64,000 nt of DNA. Origin: Planobispora rosea. Its GTDB lineage: Bacteria > Actinomycetota > Actinomycetes > Streptosporangiales > Streptosporangiaceae. This document shows, piece by piece, positions 32,304 through 41,793 of the stretch; the first letter of the stretch is position 1, and every line of letters starts with the position of its first letter. The position numbers and the translations under genes were made by a program. The notes under the pieces were generated by a model. The model saw only the letters and a program-made list of their open reading frames with translations, searched no databases and had not been told where the DNA came from. The stretch covers positions 1 through 64,000 of the forward strand of contig NZ_BMQP01000027.1 of assembly GCF_014648175.1 (NCBI RefSeq), read 5' to 3'.

Positions 32304-32348
32304 GCCCTGCCGTCAACCGCGGACCTGGGGACCTGCGGACCTCATCAG

Positions 32349-32906
32349 CTACGGACCTGCGGCACCCGCGGGGCTCGCGGGACGACTGAGCGCGCGGCCC
32401 GCCCGGTGCCGTCGTACCGCGTCGCGGTTGGCGCACCGCTGAGAGCAGTAGCGCTGCCGGCCGGTGCGGGAGGTGTCGGCGAAGATCGTGGTGCACTCGG
32501 TCACCGCGCACCGCCGGAGCCGGTGCATGCCCCGCCCCGCCAGGTGCAGTGCGGTGCCCACGGAGATGAGTGAGGACAGCACGGCGCCGAGCGGCTGACG
32601 GTCGTCGCGGTAGTGCAGGTGCCAGCCGCTGCCCGCGTGGTCGGTCAGCCGGGGGTGGGCGGCGGACTGCGCCAGCATGCGGTTGACCAGCTCGGCGCGC
32701 CTGTGATCGTCGGGGGCGTCGACGACCTCCTCCCACGCGTCCAGTACGGCGTGGGCGCGGTCCAGGTCCTGCTGCGTGACCGGGCGCTCCAGCACCAGCC
32801 CGGCGGCACGGCAGCGGTCGGCGAGTTCCCCGGCGCTCCCCGGCCGGCGGTTGACCAGGTCCGCGGCCAGGTTCACGGCATCCTCGCCGTAAGGGTTGAG
32901 GTGCAT
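32349..32906 (-). CDS. CGNR zinc-finger transcriptional regulator
   Basis: The 185-residue protein combines an N-terminal ABATE-like ligand domain with a C-terminal zinc finger: RRCAVTECTTIFADTSRTGRQRYCSQRCANRDAVRRHR. The family motif CGNR appears here as CANR. The four cysteines form the zinc site and the basic end contacts DNA. It is divergent from the MFS gene with only 26 bp between starts, so it probably controls both from a shared site. An ACCA/TGGT inverted repeat spans that gap. Confidence 0.9.
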   Translation of the reverse strand: MHLNPYGEDAVNLAADLVNRRPGSAGELADRCRAAGLVLERPVTQQDLDRAHAVLDAWEEVVDAPDDHRRAELVNRMLAQSAAHPRLTDHAGSGWHLHYRDDRQPLGAVLSSLISVGTALHLAGRGMHRLRRCAVTECTTIFADTSRTGRQRYCSQRCANRDAVRRHRAGRALSRPASPAGAAGP

Positions 32907-32932
32907 AAGACCATTACATCAGTCTGGTCCGC

Positions 32933-34255
32933 ATGACGCACCGCACCGATGTACGGCAGGCCGCCGGGGGATTCCTCCCCGGCACGCGGCGATACCGGTG
33001 GGTCATCCTCGGCGTCGCCACGTTCACCCAGGCCGCCTCCGGCTTCTTCGTGCAGGGCATCGGGGCGATGAGCGCCCACCTGCAACGTGACCTGGACCTG
33101 AGCACGACCCAGCTGGGTCTCCTGCTCTCGGCGGCCCAGCTGGTCCCGCTGGTCGGACTGCTGGTGGCCGGGGAACTGCTGGACCGCTACAACGAGCGCT
33201 GGGTCGTCGGGCTGGGCGCCTGCGTCGTCGCCGCGGGCCTGGGCGCGGGAAGCCTGGCGCCGGGATACGCGTCGCTGCTGCTCGTGCTGCTGATCGTCGG
33301 TGCGGGGTACAGCACCGTCCAGCCCGGCGGCAGCAAATCGGTGGCGTCCTGGTTCGACGCGTCCCAGCGGGGGCTGGCGATGGGCATCCGGCAGGCGGGC
33401 CTGCCCCTGGGCGGCGTACTCGCCGCGGCCGTCCTCCCTTTCCTGGCGGCGGCTCTCGGCTGGCGGGCGACACTCGTGGCCGGAGGTCTCGTCGCGCTGC
33501 TGGGAGCCGTCGTCTTCATGTGCTTCTACCGCCGCCCGCCGGCCCAGGGCCCTCCCCGGGACGGCCCTCAGGACAGCCTCCAGACCCGGGCTCTCCAGGG
33601 CGGCGCTCCCCGGGACAGCGCCTCCCGGGACGTGGAGCCGGGTGCCTCACGCGCGGCCCGGTTCGCCGCCCGGCTGCGGATGCTCCGCGAACCGCCCATG
33701 GTGAAGATCGTCCTGTCCGGCACGTGCCTGGTCTCGGTGCACAGCGGCATAGGCGTCCTGACCGTGCTGTACCTCCACGAGACGGCGTCCATGGGAGCGG
33801 GCCCGGCGGCCCTCGTCTTCGTGGCGTCCCAGGCGGCGGGCGTCGTCGGCCGCATCTGCCTGGCGGCCTGGAGCGACCGCAGCGCGTCCGGGCGCTACAC
33901 CTCCGTTCTGACCTGCATGGTCGCCGTGACCGCGGGGATGGTGGCGCTGACGACTCCCGTGGGCCGTTCCCCCGCGGCGGCCTGCCTGCTGTTCGTCTGG
34001 CTCGGCTTCTTCGGGATCGGCTGGTACGGCCCCTGGGTCGCCCATCTGGCCGAATCGGCGCCACCGGGCAGGACGGGATTCGCCCTCGGCCTGGCCATGT
34101 CCGTCAACCAGATCGCCGTCATCCTGGCGCCACCCGTTCTCGGCCTGCTCAAGGACCTGACCGGCAGCTTCGCACCGGCCTGGGGTCTTCTCGCCGCGAT
34201 GACCGCCGCCGCCGTCACCGTCACCGTCACCTCCCGAGGAGAACCGGCTCGATGA
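32933..34255 (+). CDS. MFS transporter
   Basis: The 440-residue protein has 12 predicted membrane helices. The first six-helix half includes GELLDRYNERWVVGLG (the loop 2-3 GxxxDRxxxR motif) and GMGIRQ-like AMGIRQAGLPLGG. The central cytoplasmic loop (about 200-235) is long and hydrophilic. The second half has GRICLAAWSDR. Its substrate cannot be inferred; its divergent CGNR-family regulator suggests an inducible exporter or importer. A CAGTCT sequence 7 nt before the ATG suggests a leaderless start overlapping the regulator's promoter. Confidence 0.9.
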   Translation: MTHRTDVRQAAGGFLPGTRRYRWVILGVATFTQAASGFFVQGIGAMSAHLQRDLDLSTTQLGLLLSAAQLVPLVGLLVAGELLDRYNERWVVGLGACVVAAGLGAGSLAPGYASLLLVLLIVGAGYSTVQPGGSKSVASWFDASQRGLAMGIRQAGLPLGGVLAAAVLPFLAAALGWRATLVAGGLVALLGAVVFMCFYRRPPAQGPPRDGPQDSLQTRALQGGAPRDSASRDVEPGASRAARFAARLRMLREPPMVKIVLSGTCLVSVHSGIGVLTVLYLHETASMGAGPAALVFVASQAAGVVGRICLAAWSDRSASGRYTSVLTCMVAVTAGMVALTTPVGRSPAAACLLFVWLGFFGIGWYGPWVAHLAESAPPGRTGFALGLAMSVNQIAVILAPPVLGLLKDLTGSFAPAWGLLAAMTAAAVTVTVTSRGEPAR

Positions 34256-34322
34256 TCTGCCGCACACCATCTGGCGGGATCTCCGGCGCAGACCCGGCTC
34301 CCGGCCCGTGACGCGGCGGAGG

Positions 34323-35567
34323 TCAGGAGCGGGACGGCGACCAGACCAGCAGGCCCAGGCACATCTCGTCGCTGGTGCCCTCGCCCCAGACCACGTAGCG
34401 CGCCGGAAGGTCGCGCAGGGCGGGCAGCTGCCTGCGCAGGCCCGCGTCATGGGTGCAGGTCACCCGGAGGGTGTCGCCGGCCTTGACCTCGACCGGGGTG
34501 TCCAGCGGGCGGATGGCCTGCTCGTCGAAGTCGTAGTCCGGGATGTCGAGCAGGGTCTTCGCGCCGGGCGTGCCGGGGTTGAGCTCCACCTTGATGGCGC
34601 GGCCGAGCAGGTGCATGTGCCCGGCGGTGGCGTGGACGGTGCCGGCGGCGTCGATCTTGTGGTCGCAGCGCTGGGTGGGCCCGGCCTTCGGGAGCGTGCC
34701 CCCGCCGCAGAACTGGCCCAGGCCCTCGATGGCGCCCCGGGACTGCTCGCCGAAGCGCTGGATGACGTCGCGGACGGCGGCCCCGCGCTCGCACAGCGGG
34801 CCCGACTCCCCGGGCGCGCAGGGCAGTTCGACCGGGGCCGCGAGCGTCGCGGTCTCCAGGGGATCGCGGTCGGTCGTGCCGTCGGCGAGGCGGAGCCGGA
34901 TCGCCGACCGGTCGCTCCCGCCCGCCTCGCCGTCGGCGGCGAGCAGGTTGTAGTGCACCTGCATGATCAGCTTGCTGCCGGGCGGCATCGGGTAGCCGAG
35001 TTTCTCGTCCAGGAGCGTCTCGTCGGCCCCGGGCGCCCAGTGCCCGACCCAGGCGCCGTCGCCGACCCCGGCGTCACCGAAACAGGTCCACCCCTCGCCC
35101 GGGGTGCGCTCGTCCAGAGCGCGGGCCTTCTCGGCCTGTCCGGCGTCGACGCGGAAGATGATCGCGTGGTGGACGAGATCGGTGTTCTGCGGCAGGAACT
35201 GGCTGCCGGTCAGGAACGCCTTGTCCTTCAGTTCGGGGTCGAGCAGGAAGCACCGGTACTCGTCGGTCCCGCCGGAGGGGGCCTTCGGGGTGTACGGCCT
35301 GGGCAGGGTGAGGGTGGCGAACCTCTCGGAGTCCCGCAGCGGCGCCGCGGGCGGAGGCTCGGCGGAGCCCCCGTGGCCGCCGTGCGCCCCCGGCGTCCCG
35401 GAGGGGGCGCCCGCGGCGGGCGGCGTGCCCGTGCCGGGTGCCGCGCTCTGACCGTGGGCGGTCGCCGGATGTTCCTGCCCGCCGCATGACGCGGCGAGGA
35501 GGACGGTGGCCAGGGCGGCGGCCGCCGTACCCGCCCACCGTGCCCGCCGCCGGATCGTGTGTTCCAT
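34323..35567 (-). CDS. copper type II monooxygenase-like lipoprotein
   Basis: The 414-residue protein has a lipoprotein signal with lipobox (LLAASC, Cys about 28), a Gly/Ala/Pro/His-rich linker, and two domains resembling copper type II ascorbate-dependent monooxygenases (PHM/DBH-like). LVHHAIIFRV has the His-His copper pair of the first domain, PGSKLIMQVHYNLL another His, and TAGHMHLLGRAIKVEL the H-x-H pair of the second. VTCTHDAG supplies a further His, and several cysteine pairs could be disulphides. Such enzymes hydroxylate C-H bonds; bacterial homologues are poorly characterised. The AGGAGGCGTC site before the ATG is strong. Export and lipid anchoring to the outer face of the membrane are predicted. 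Confidence 0.8.
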   Translation of the reverse strand: MEHTIRRRARWAGTAAAALATVLLAASCGGQEHPATAHGQSAAPGTGTPPAAGAPSGTPGAHGGHGGSAEPPPAAPLRDSERFATLTLPRPYTPKAPSGGTDEYRCFLLDPELKDKAFLTGSQFLPQNTDLVHHAIIFRVDAGQAEKARALDERTPGEGWTCFGDAGVGDGAWVGHWAPGADETLLDEKLGYPMPPGSKLIMQVHYNLLAADGEAGGSDRSAIRLRLADGTTDRDPLETATLAAPVELPCAPGESGPLCERGAAVRDVIQRFGEQSRGAIEGLGQFCGGGTLPKAGPTQRCDHKIDAAGTVHATAGHMHLLGRAIKVELNPGTPGAKTLLDIPDYDFDEQAIRPLDTPVEVKAGDTLRVTCTHDAGLRRQLPALRDLPARYVVWGEGTSDEMCLGLLVWSPSRS

Positions 35568-35794
35568 GACGCCTCCTGCTCCCCCGCGGGGCTCGGCACG
35601 CGCCGGGGTCCTGGTCCCCGGTCACGATCTCAAGCCCAGGTTCCCCGCTCCGGCGGCGGGCGGCCATCCGCCGAAAGGGCGGAGAGCCTCATCCCCAGGA
35701 CTGAGGGATCCCTCCACGGGTCATCCGCCCGGAGGGCACCTCGCCCGGGGCGGACCAGGCGGCACCGGGCCGGAGGCGGTCCCGCGCCCGCCGC

Positions 35795-36052
35795 TCAGCC
35801 GACCGTCTCGTCGACGTAGCACCAGCGCCACGCCTCGCCCGGCTGGAACGACGCGATGACCGGATGACCGGTCTCCGCGAAGTGGGCGGTGGCGTGCTTG
35901 TTCGGGGAGGAGTCGCAGCAGCCGATGTGGCCGCAGGACAGGCAGCGGCGCAGGTGGACCCAGCGGCTGCCGGAGGCCAGGCACTCCTCGCACCCCTCGG
36001 GCGTGCGCGCGGCCGGGTCCTGGGCCGCGGCCAGATGATCACAGACGGACAT
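35795..36052 (-). CDS. UBP-type zinc finger protein
   Basis: The 85-residue protein is a single UBP-type zinc finger: CDHL, CEECLASGSRWVHLRRCLSCGHIGCCDSSPNKHATAHFAETGHPVIASFQPGEAWRWCYVDE. The Cys/His spacing and GHIGCCDSSPNKHATAHF block match the family. In eukaryotes this fold binds the ubiquitin C-terminus; in actinobacteria the stand-alone form has no known partner. GGGGAGAAC lies directly before the ATG. The frame is open further upstream without coding character. Confidence 0.9.
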   Translation of the reverse strand: MSVCDHLAAAQDPAARTPEGCEECLASGSRWVHLRRCLSCGHIGCCDSSPNKHATAHFAETGHPVIASFQPGEAWRWCYVDETVG

Positions 36053-36290
36053 GTTCTCCCCTTGCGGACGTACGGATGTGCGGCGGCGGCCTCCCGGACG
36101 CCCGGCGGTCCCCCGCGGTGACCGCGGCGCCGCGCCGACGGCCGGGAAGCCGGTGGCCAGGAAGATCGTACGTCCAGAGCCATGTTCCGATTTGGACACC
36201 TCTCGTCAGACCTATTGATCAGGGGGGTGAGGTGACTCACTCTGGCCTTCATCGGGGGGTGACCCAGGCCGCAGACGTCAGGGGAGCCCG

Positions 36291-37076
36291 ATGCTGGAGG
36301 TCCGCAACCTCGAGGTCGTCTACGACGACGTGATGCTGGTGCTGCGCGGTGTCAGCCTGCGGGTGCCGGCCGGTTCGATCGTGGCCCTGCTCGGCGCGAA
36401 CGGTGCGGGCAAGACCACCCTGCTGCGTGCCCTGTCGGGCCTGCTGGACGTGCACGACGGCGAGGTCACCAAGGGCTCGGTGCTCCTCGACGGCGAGCCC
36501 GTCCACGGCCTGCGGCCCGCGCAGATCGTGCGGCGCGGGGTCAGCCAGGTCATGGAGGGACGGCGGATCTTCGCCGAGCTGACCGTCGAGGAGAACCTGA
36601 GGGTCGGCGCGCACACCGCCGCCCGCACCCTCGCCGAGAACCTCGACCGGGTCTACGGGCTGTTCCCGCTGCTGAAGCAGCGGCGCGCGAACGTCTCCGG
36701 CTACCTGTCCGGCGGCGAGCAGCAGATGCTGGCGGTCGGCCGGGCGCTGATGTCCGGCCCCCGGTACCTGCTGCTGGACGAGCCCAGCCTGGGCCTGGCC
36801 CCCTCGCTGGTGGGGCAGGTCCGCGACCTCGTGGTCGAGATCAACAGGCAGGGCACCACGGTCCTGCTCGTCGAGCAGAACGCCCCGATGGCGCTGTCGA
36901 TCGCCGCCCACGGCTACGTCATGGAGACCGGGAAGATCGTCATGGACCGGCCGGCGGCCGAGCTGCTGGCCGACGACGACATCAAGGAGTTCTACCTCGG
37001 CCTCGGCGCCGAGGGGGCGGCCAGGTCCTTCCGCGAGGTCAAGCACTACCGGCGCAGGAAGAGGTGGCTGTCATGA
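36291..37076 (+). CDS. livF: branched-chain-type ABC transporter ATPase (LivF)
   Basis: The 261-residue ATPase has Walker A GANGAGKTTLL, signature YLSGGEQQMLAVGRALM and Walker B YLLLDEPSLGLAP, with VLLVEQN, typical of LivF of the polar/branched amino-acid uptake family. It is first in a six-gene operon and overlaps livG by ATGA. The C-terminal tail (REVKHYRRRKRWLS) is basic. The operon includes an acyl-CoA ligase, so the real solute may be a carboxylic acid rather than a branched-chain amino acid (inference). Confidence 0.93.
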   Translation: MLEVRNLEVVYDDVMLVLRGVSLRVPAGSIVALLGANGAGKTTLLRALSGLLDVHDGEVTKGSVLLDGEPVHGLRPAQIVRRGVSQVMEGRRIFAELTVEENLRVGAHTAARTLAENLDRVYGLFPLLKQRRANVSGYLSGGEQQMLAVGRALMSGPRYLLLDEPSLGLAPSLVGQVRDLVVEINRQGTTVLLVEQNAPMALSIAAHGYVMETGKIVMDRPAAELLADDDIKEFYLGLGAEGAARSFREVKHYRRRKRWLS

Positions 37077-37888
37077 CCGCTGGGGGAGGGGGCCCGGTGG
37101 CCGCGGAGGCGCGCGGGGCCGTACCGCCCGTGCTGACGGTCGAGGACGTCGGGCTCTCCTTCGCCGGGGTGAAGGCGATCGACGGGGTGTCCTTCGCGGT
37201 GGCCCCGGCCGAGCTGTTCGCCGTGATCGGGCCGAACGGCGCGGGCAAGACCTCGGTCTTCAACGTGATCTCCGGGGTCTACCGGCCCCAGCGCGGCGCG
37301 GTGACCTTCCTCGGCGAGGACGTCCTCGGCCGCGCCCCGCACCGGATCGCGGCCATGGGCCTGGCCCGCACCTTCCAGAACGTCGAGCTGTTCCACAACC
37401 TGACCGTGCTCGACAACCTCATGCTGGGCCGCCACCACCACTTCGGGTACGGCCCGCTGTCCGCGCTGCTCTGGCTCGGCCGGGCCCGCCGCGAGGAGCT
37501 CGCCGCCCGCGCCCGGGTCGAGGACATCATCGACTTCCTGGAGCTGGCGGCCTGGCGCCGCCACCCCGTCCGGCTGCTCCCGTACGGCGTGCAGAAACGC
37601 GTCGAGCTCGGCCGCGCCCTGGCCATGGAGCCCCGCCTGCTGATGCTGGACGAGCCGGTCGCCGGGATGAACCTGGAGGAGACCGAGGACATGGCCCGCT
37701 ACATCCTCGACATCCGCGACGAGCTCGGCATCCCCGTCGTCCTCGTCGACCACGACATGGGCCTGGTCATGGACCTGGCCGACCGGGTGCTCGTGCTCGA
37801 CTTCGGCCGCCCGGTCGCGCTCGGCACCCCGGCCGAGGTCCAGCACGACCCCAAGGTCGTCGAGGCCTACCTGGGAGGAGCGCCATGA
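37073..37888 (+). CDS. livG: branched-chain-type ABC transporter ATPase (LivG)
   Basis: The 271-residue second ATPase has Walker A GPNGAGKTSVFNVISG, AARTFQN-like LARTFQNVELFHNLTV (Q-loop), and Walker B LLMLDEPVAGMN. The family signature LSGGQ is replaced by LPYGVQKRVELGRAL, a form found in a LivG subgroup. The ATG overlaps the livF stop and is followed by an overlap with the ligase gene. A GTG 9 nt upstream is the alternative start. Confidence 0.93.
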   Translation: MTAGGGGPVAAEARGAVPPVLTVEDVGLSFAGVKAIDGVSFAVAPAELFAVIGPNGAGKTSVFNVISGVYRPQRGAVTFLGEDVLGRAPHRIAAMGLARTFQNVELFHNLTVLDNLMLGRHHHFGYGPLSALLWLGRARREELAARARVEDIIDFLELAAWRRHPVRLLPYGVQKRVELGRALAMEPRLLMLDEPVAGMNLEETEDMARYILDIRDELGIPVVLVDHDMGLVMDLADRVLVLDFGRPVALGTPAEVQHDPKVVEAYLGGAP

Positions 37889-39756
37889 CGCTCACACGCG
37901 GACAGGAGCGCGGGCAGGAGCACACGCGCACCACGACCATCGTCACCCGGGTCCGCGACCGGGCCCGCGCCACGCCCGGCCGGGTCGCCATGCGGGAGAA
38001 GGACCTCGGCATCTGGCAGGAGGTCACCTGGGCCGGTTACTGGGAGAACGTCCAGCTCGTCGCGCACGCGCTGCTCGCGCTCGGCGTCGGGCCCGGCGAC
38101 CGGGTGGCCGTGCACTCGGAGAACCGGCGCGAGTGGCTCTACTCCGACCTGGCGATCGTCGCGGTGCGCGGCGTCACGGTCGGCCTGTACCCCACCAACC
38201 CGCCCGCCGAGGTGGCCTACCTGCTCTCCCACTCCGGAGCGAAGATCCTCCTCGCCGAGGACCAGGAGCAGGTGGACAAGGCCCTGGAGGTCGCCGAGCG
38301 CTGCCCGGACCTGGAGCGGATCGTCTACGTGGAGCCGCGCGGCATCCGCGGGCACTACGACGACCCCCGGCTCATGCACTGGGACGAGCTGCTGGAGATC
38401 GGGGCCGCCCACCGCGAGGCGCACCCGGACGCCGTCGAGCGGCGCATGGCGCAGACCCGGTCCGGTGACGTGGCCACGCTGATCTACACCTCCGGCACCA
38501 CCGGCCCGCCCAAGGGCGTGATGCTGACCGTCGGCAACATCGAGTACGCCGTCCAGCGGCTCGTCGAGGGCGGCGGCTTCGCCTCCCCGCCGCCGTCGGA
38601 GAAGGACCTCACGCTGTCGTACCTGCCCCTGTGCCACGTGGCCGAGCGCGCCTTCACCGTCTGGTTCAACGCCGCCGCCGGGGTGCAGGTGAACTTCGCC
38701 GAGTCCATCGAGACCGTCCAGGCCAACCTGCGGGAGGTGCAGCCGACGATCCTGTTCGGGGTGCCGCGGATCTGGGAGAAGGTGCTCGCCGGGGTCGAGA
38801 TCCGGCTGGAGTCGGCCTCGCCGCTCAAACGCGCGGTCACCCGGTTCTGGCTGCGGGTGGCCGACCGGATCGGCGACGACCTGGTGCGCACCGGCGGCAC
38901 GCACACCCCGCTGACGAGGACGCTCTACGCGATCGGCTGGGTCTTCTGCTACCGCGCGCTGCGCGAGCGGCTGGGCATGCGCCGGGTCCGCTACGCCGCC
39001 TCCGGCGCCGCGCCGATCGCGCCCGCCGTGCTCAAGTTCTTCATGGGCATCGGCGTGGCCATGCACGAGCTGTACGGCATGAGCGAGAACACCGCCGTCG
39101 CCACCGGCAACCGCCCCGGCCGGATCAAGCTCGGCACCGTCGGCGAGCCGCACGAGGGCGTGGAGCTGAGGATCGACGAGACGACCGGGGAGATCCTGAC
39201 CCGGCACCCGGGCACCTTCGCCGGGTACTGGCGCGATCCCCGGGCCACCGCCGAGGTGATCGACGCCGACGGCTGGCTGCACACCGGCGACGTCGGGGAA
39301 TGGGTGGACGGCACCCACGTCCGGATCACCGACCGGATGAAGGACATCATCATCACGGCCGGCGGCAAGAACATCGCGCCGAGTGAGATCGAGAACGCGC
39401 TCAAGGCCTCGCCGTACATCAAGGAGGCCATCGTCATCGGCGACCGGCGCAAGTACCTGACCGCGCTGATCGGCATCGAGCTCGACACCGTGGGGGAGTG
39501 GGCGCGGCGGCGCGGCCTGCCGTACACGACCTACCGCGACCTGTCGGAGAAGCCGCAGGTGCGGGAGCTGGTCCAGGGGATCGTCAACGGCGTCAACGAG
39601 CGGTTCGCCCGGGTCGAGGGGGTCAAGCGGTTCGCCCTGCTGCCCAAGGAGCTCGACCACGAGGACGGCGAGCTGACCGCCACCCAGAAGGTCAAACGGA
39701 GCGCGATCACCAGGCTCTTCGCCGATCTCGTCGAAGGGATGTACCGGGAGCGATGA
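37885..39756 (+). CDS. long-chain acyl-CoA synthetase-like AMP-dependent ligase
   Basis: The 623-residue ANL-superfamily ligase of the FadD15/AMP-forming type has the P-loop YTSGTTGPPKGVM, the A5 motif HELYGMSENTA, and A7-A8 motifs WLHTGDVGEWVDGTHVRITDRMKDIIITAGGKNIAPSEIEN with the late catalytic Lys near TATQKVKRS. It adenylates a carboxylic acid and forms its CoA thioester. It lies inside the liv operon with ATGA overlaps on both sides, so it is made together with the importer. This suggests vectorial import and activation of a fatty or aromatic acid (inference). Confidence 0.93.
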   Translation: MTLTRGQERGQEHTRTTTIVTRVRDRARATPGRVAMREKDLGIWQEVTWAGYWENVQLVAHALLALGVGPGDRVAVHSENRREWLYSDLAIVAVRGVTVGLYPTNPPAEVAYLLSHSGAKILLAEDQEQVDKALEVAERCPDLERIVYVEPRGIRGHYDDPRLMHWDELLEIGAAHREAHPDAVERRMAQTRSGDVATLIYTSGTTGPPKGVMLTVGNIEYAVQRLVEGGGFASPPPSEKDLTLSYLPLCHVAERAFTVWFNAAAGVQVNFAESIETVQANLREVQPTILFGVPRIWEKVLAGVEIRLESASPLKRAVTRFWLRVADRIGDDLVRTGGTHTPLTRTLYAIGWVFCYRALRERLGMRRVRYAASGAAPIAPAVLKFFMGIGVAMHELYGMSENTAVATGNRPGRIKLGTVGEPHEGVELRIDETTGEILTRHPGTFAGYWRDPRATAEVIDADGWLHTGDVGEWVDGTHVRITDRMKDIIITAGGKNIAPSEIENALKASPYIKEAIVIGDRRKYLTALIGIELDTVGEWARRRGLPYTTYRDLSEKPQVRELVQGIVNGVNERFARVEGVKRFALLPKELDHEDGELTATQKVKRSAITRLFADLVEGMYRER

Positions 39757-40640
39757 AGGGTGTGCTCGAATCGCTGATCCGCGGGCTGGGCAACGGCTCG
39801 GTCTACGCCCTGCTGGCCCTCGGATTCGTGATCATCTACAAGGCGACGCGGGTGATCAGCTTCGCCCAGCCCGCCTTCATGATCGCCGGAGCGGTGGCGG
39901 TCAGCCACCTGGCGCAGGTGACCGGCTTCTACGCCGCCGTCCTGCTGTCCACCCTGCTGATCGCCGGGGTGGCCCTGGCCGTCGAGCGGATCGCGATCCG
40001 CCCGATGGTCGGCCGCCCGGTCTTCGTCGTGGCGATCATCACGCTCGGCGTCGACGTCGTCGTCCGGGTCGTGGTCAACGGCTTCATCGGGCTGGACGTG
40101 CGCCAGGTCGGCGACCCGTGGGGCCTGCGGCCGGTGGAGTTCGCGGGTCTGGCCGTGCAGCAGCGGTGGGTCGCGATGTTCCTGACCACGGCCGTGCTCG
40201 TGACGCTGCTGTTCGCGTTCTTCCGCTACACCCGGTACGGCCTGGCCATGCGGGCGGCGGCCTTCGACCAGGAGACCGCACTCGCCCAGGGCGTCTCGGT
40301 CGGCACGGTCTTCGCCCTGTCGTGGGGCCTGGCCGGGGGGCTCGCCGCGGTCGCCGGGACCTTCGTCGGCACCGGCCAGGGGGTGGACCAGCTCACCTGG
40401 ATCATCGCGCTCAAGGCCCTGCCCGCGATCATCGTCGGCGGGCTCGACTCGCTCGGCGGCGCGGTGACCGGCGGGCTCGTGATCGGGGTCGTGGAGTCGC
40501 TCGTCCAGTCCTACCAGGGAGACCTCGCGCCCTGGCTGGGACAGAACTTCGCGGTCGTCACGCCGTACGCGGTGATGCTCCTGGTCCTGCTGGTCAGACC
40601 CTACGGCCTGTTCGGCACCCCGGAGGTGGAACGCGTATGA
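39753..40640 (+). CDS. livH: branched-chain-type ABC transporter permease (LivH)
   Basis: The 295-residue permease has about eight membrane spans, with LGNGSVYALLALGFVIIYKATRVISFAQPAFMIAG at the start (the characteristic LivH N-terminus) and GGLDSLGGAVTGGLVIGVVES near the end. It pairs with LivM to form the transmembrane channel of the importer. The ATG overlaps the ligase stop, and livM overlaps its own stop. Confidence 0.93.
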   Translation: MKGVLESLIRGLGNGSVYALLALGFVIIYKATRVISFAQPAFMIAGAVAVSHLAQVTGFYAAVLLSTLLIAGVALAVERIAIRPMVGRPVFVVAIITLGVDVVVRVVVNGFIGLDVRQVGDPWGLRPVEFAGLAVQQRWVAMFLTTAVLVTLLFAFFRYTRYGLAMRAAAFDQETALAQGVSVGTVFALSWGLAGGLAAVAGTFVGTGQGVDQLTWIIALKALPAIIVGGLDSLGGAVTGGLVIGVVESLVQSYQGDLAPWLGQNFAVVTPYAVMLLVLLVRPYGLFGTPEVERV

Positions 40641-41761
40641 CGGTCACCCGCCGGGCGCGCAGGCCCGCCGGACGCCCCCTGCTCTACACGTCCTACTCCC
40701 AGGACATGGCGCTGCTGGACACCCGGGCCAAGAAGGTCTGGCTGGGGGTGCTGCTGGGCGTGGCGGTCCTGTCCAGCGGCCTCCCCGACGACCTGCTGAT
40801 CCTGCTGGCGGGCGCGTACGTCGCGGCGATCGGCGCGATCGGCCTCAACATCGTCACCGGCTACGCCGGGCAGGTCTCGCTCGGCCACGCCTTCTTCGTC
40901 GCCGTCGGCGCCTACACCGCGGCGGCGATCTCCGGGGACCCCGGCGGCCGGGTCCTCGGGTTCGGGATCACCAGCATGCTCGTCTGGCTGCCCGCCGCCG
41001 GGCTGGCCGCGGCGCTGGCCGGGGTGGTCGTGGCCCCGCTGGCCGCCCGGCTGCGCGGCCTCTACCTGGCGGTCGTCACGCTGGGACTGGTCTTCCTCGG
41101 CGAGCACGTCTTCAAGGAGTGGGACCACCTGACCGGCGGTCCCGGGGTGGGCCGCCCGGCCGCGGTGCCCGAGCTGTTCGGGTTCCGCTTCGACGCCGAC
41201 AGCGCGCTCGGCACCCGGGCGCAGTCGCTCTACATGCTGATGCTCGTCCTGCTGGTGGTCTTCGCGGTGGCCGCGCGCAACCTCGCCCGCTCCCGGATCG
41301 GCCGGGCCTTCTCCGCGATCCGCGACCGGGACATCGCCGCCGAGGTGATCGGGGTGCCGCTGACCCGGTACAAGACGCTCGCCTTCGCGATCTCCTCGTT
41401 CTACGCGGGCTGCGCGGGTGCGCTGCTGTACACGATCACCGGATTCTTCGATCCGGGCTCGTTCAACCTGCTGATGTCGGTGCAGTTCATCGCGATGGTG
41501 CTGATCGGCGGCGTGGCCACGGTCTCCGGGTCCATCGCCGGGGCGCTGTTCATCACCCTGCTGCCCCGCCTCACCCAGGAACTGCCCGCGCTGCTGCCGT
41601 TCGTCAGCGGCGACACCACCCAGACGCCCAACGTCTTCCAGATCCAGGTCGCCCTGTACGGCCTGCTGATCGTGCTGTTCCTCGTCTTCGAGCCGCGGGG
41701 GCTCTTCGGCGTCTGGATCCGCGCCCGCGCCTACTGGAGGAGCTGGCCCTTCTCCTACTGA
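40637..41761 (+). CDS. livM: branched-chain-type ABC transporter permease (LivM)
   Basis: The 374-residue permease has a basic cytoplasmic N-terminus, then about nine spans. LivM landmarks are GLNIVTGYAGQVSLGHAFFVAVGAYTAA and GRAFSAIRDRDIAAEVIGVPLTRYKTLAFAISSFYAGCAGAL (the coupling helix region). It overlaps livH by ATGA. A 32-bp gap, with the ribosome-binding site GAAGGAG, precedes livK. Confidence 0.93.
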   Translation: MTVTRRARRPAGRPLLYTSYSQDMALLDTRAKKVWLGVLLGVAVLSSGLPDDLLILLAGAYVAAIGAIGLNIVTGYAGQVSLGHAFFVAVGAYTAAAISGDPGGRVLGFGITSMLVWLPAAGLAAALAGVVVAPLAARLRGLYLAVVTLGLVFLGEHVFKEWDHLTGGPGVGRPAAVPELFGFRFDADSALGTRAQSLYMLMLVLLVVFAVAARNLARSRIGRAFSAIRDRDIAAEVIGVPLTRYKTLAFAISSFYAGCAGALLYTITGFFDPGSFNLLMSVQFIAMVLIGGVATVSGSIAGALFITLLPRLTQELPALLPFVSGDTTQTPNVFQIQVALYGLLIVLFLVFEPRGLFGVWIRARAYWRSWPFSY

Positions 41762-41793
41762 CAACCCGTCTCGCACCGAAGGAGCGTAAGTCC

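Noticed and set aside
34252..34311. 19-codon frame overlapping the MFS stop
   Set aside because: It has an ATGA overlap but Pro/Gly-rich composition, no following coupled gene and no ribosome-binding context.
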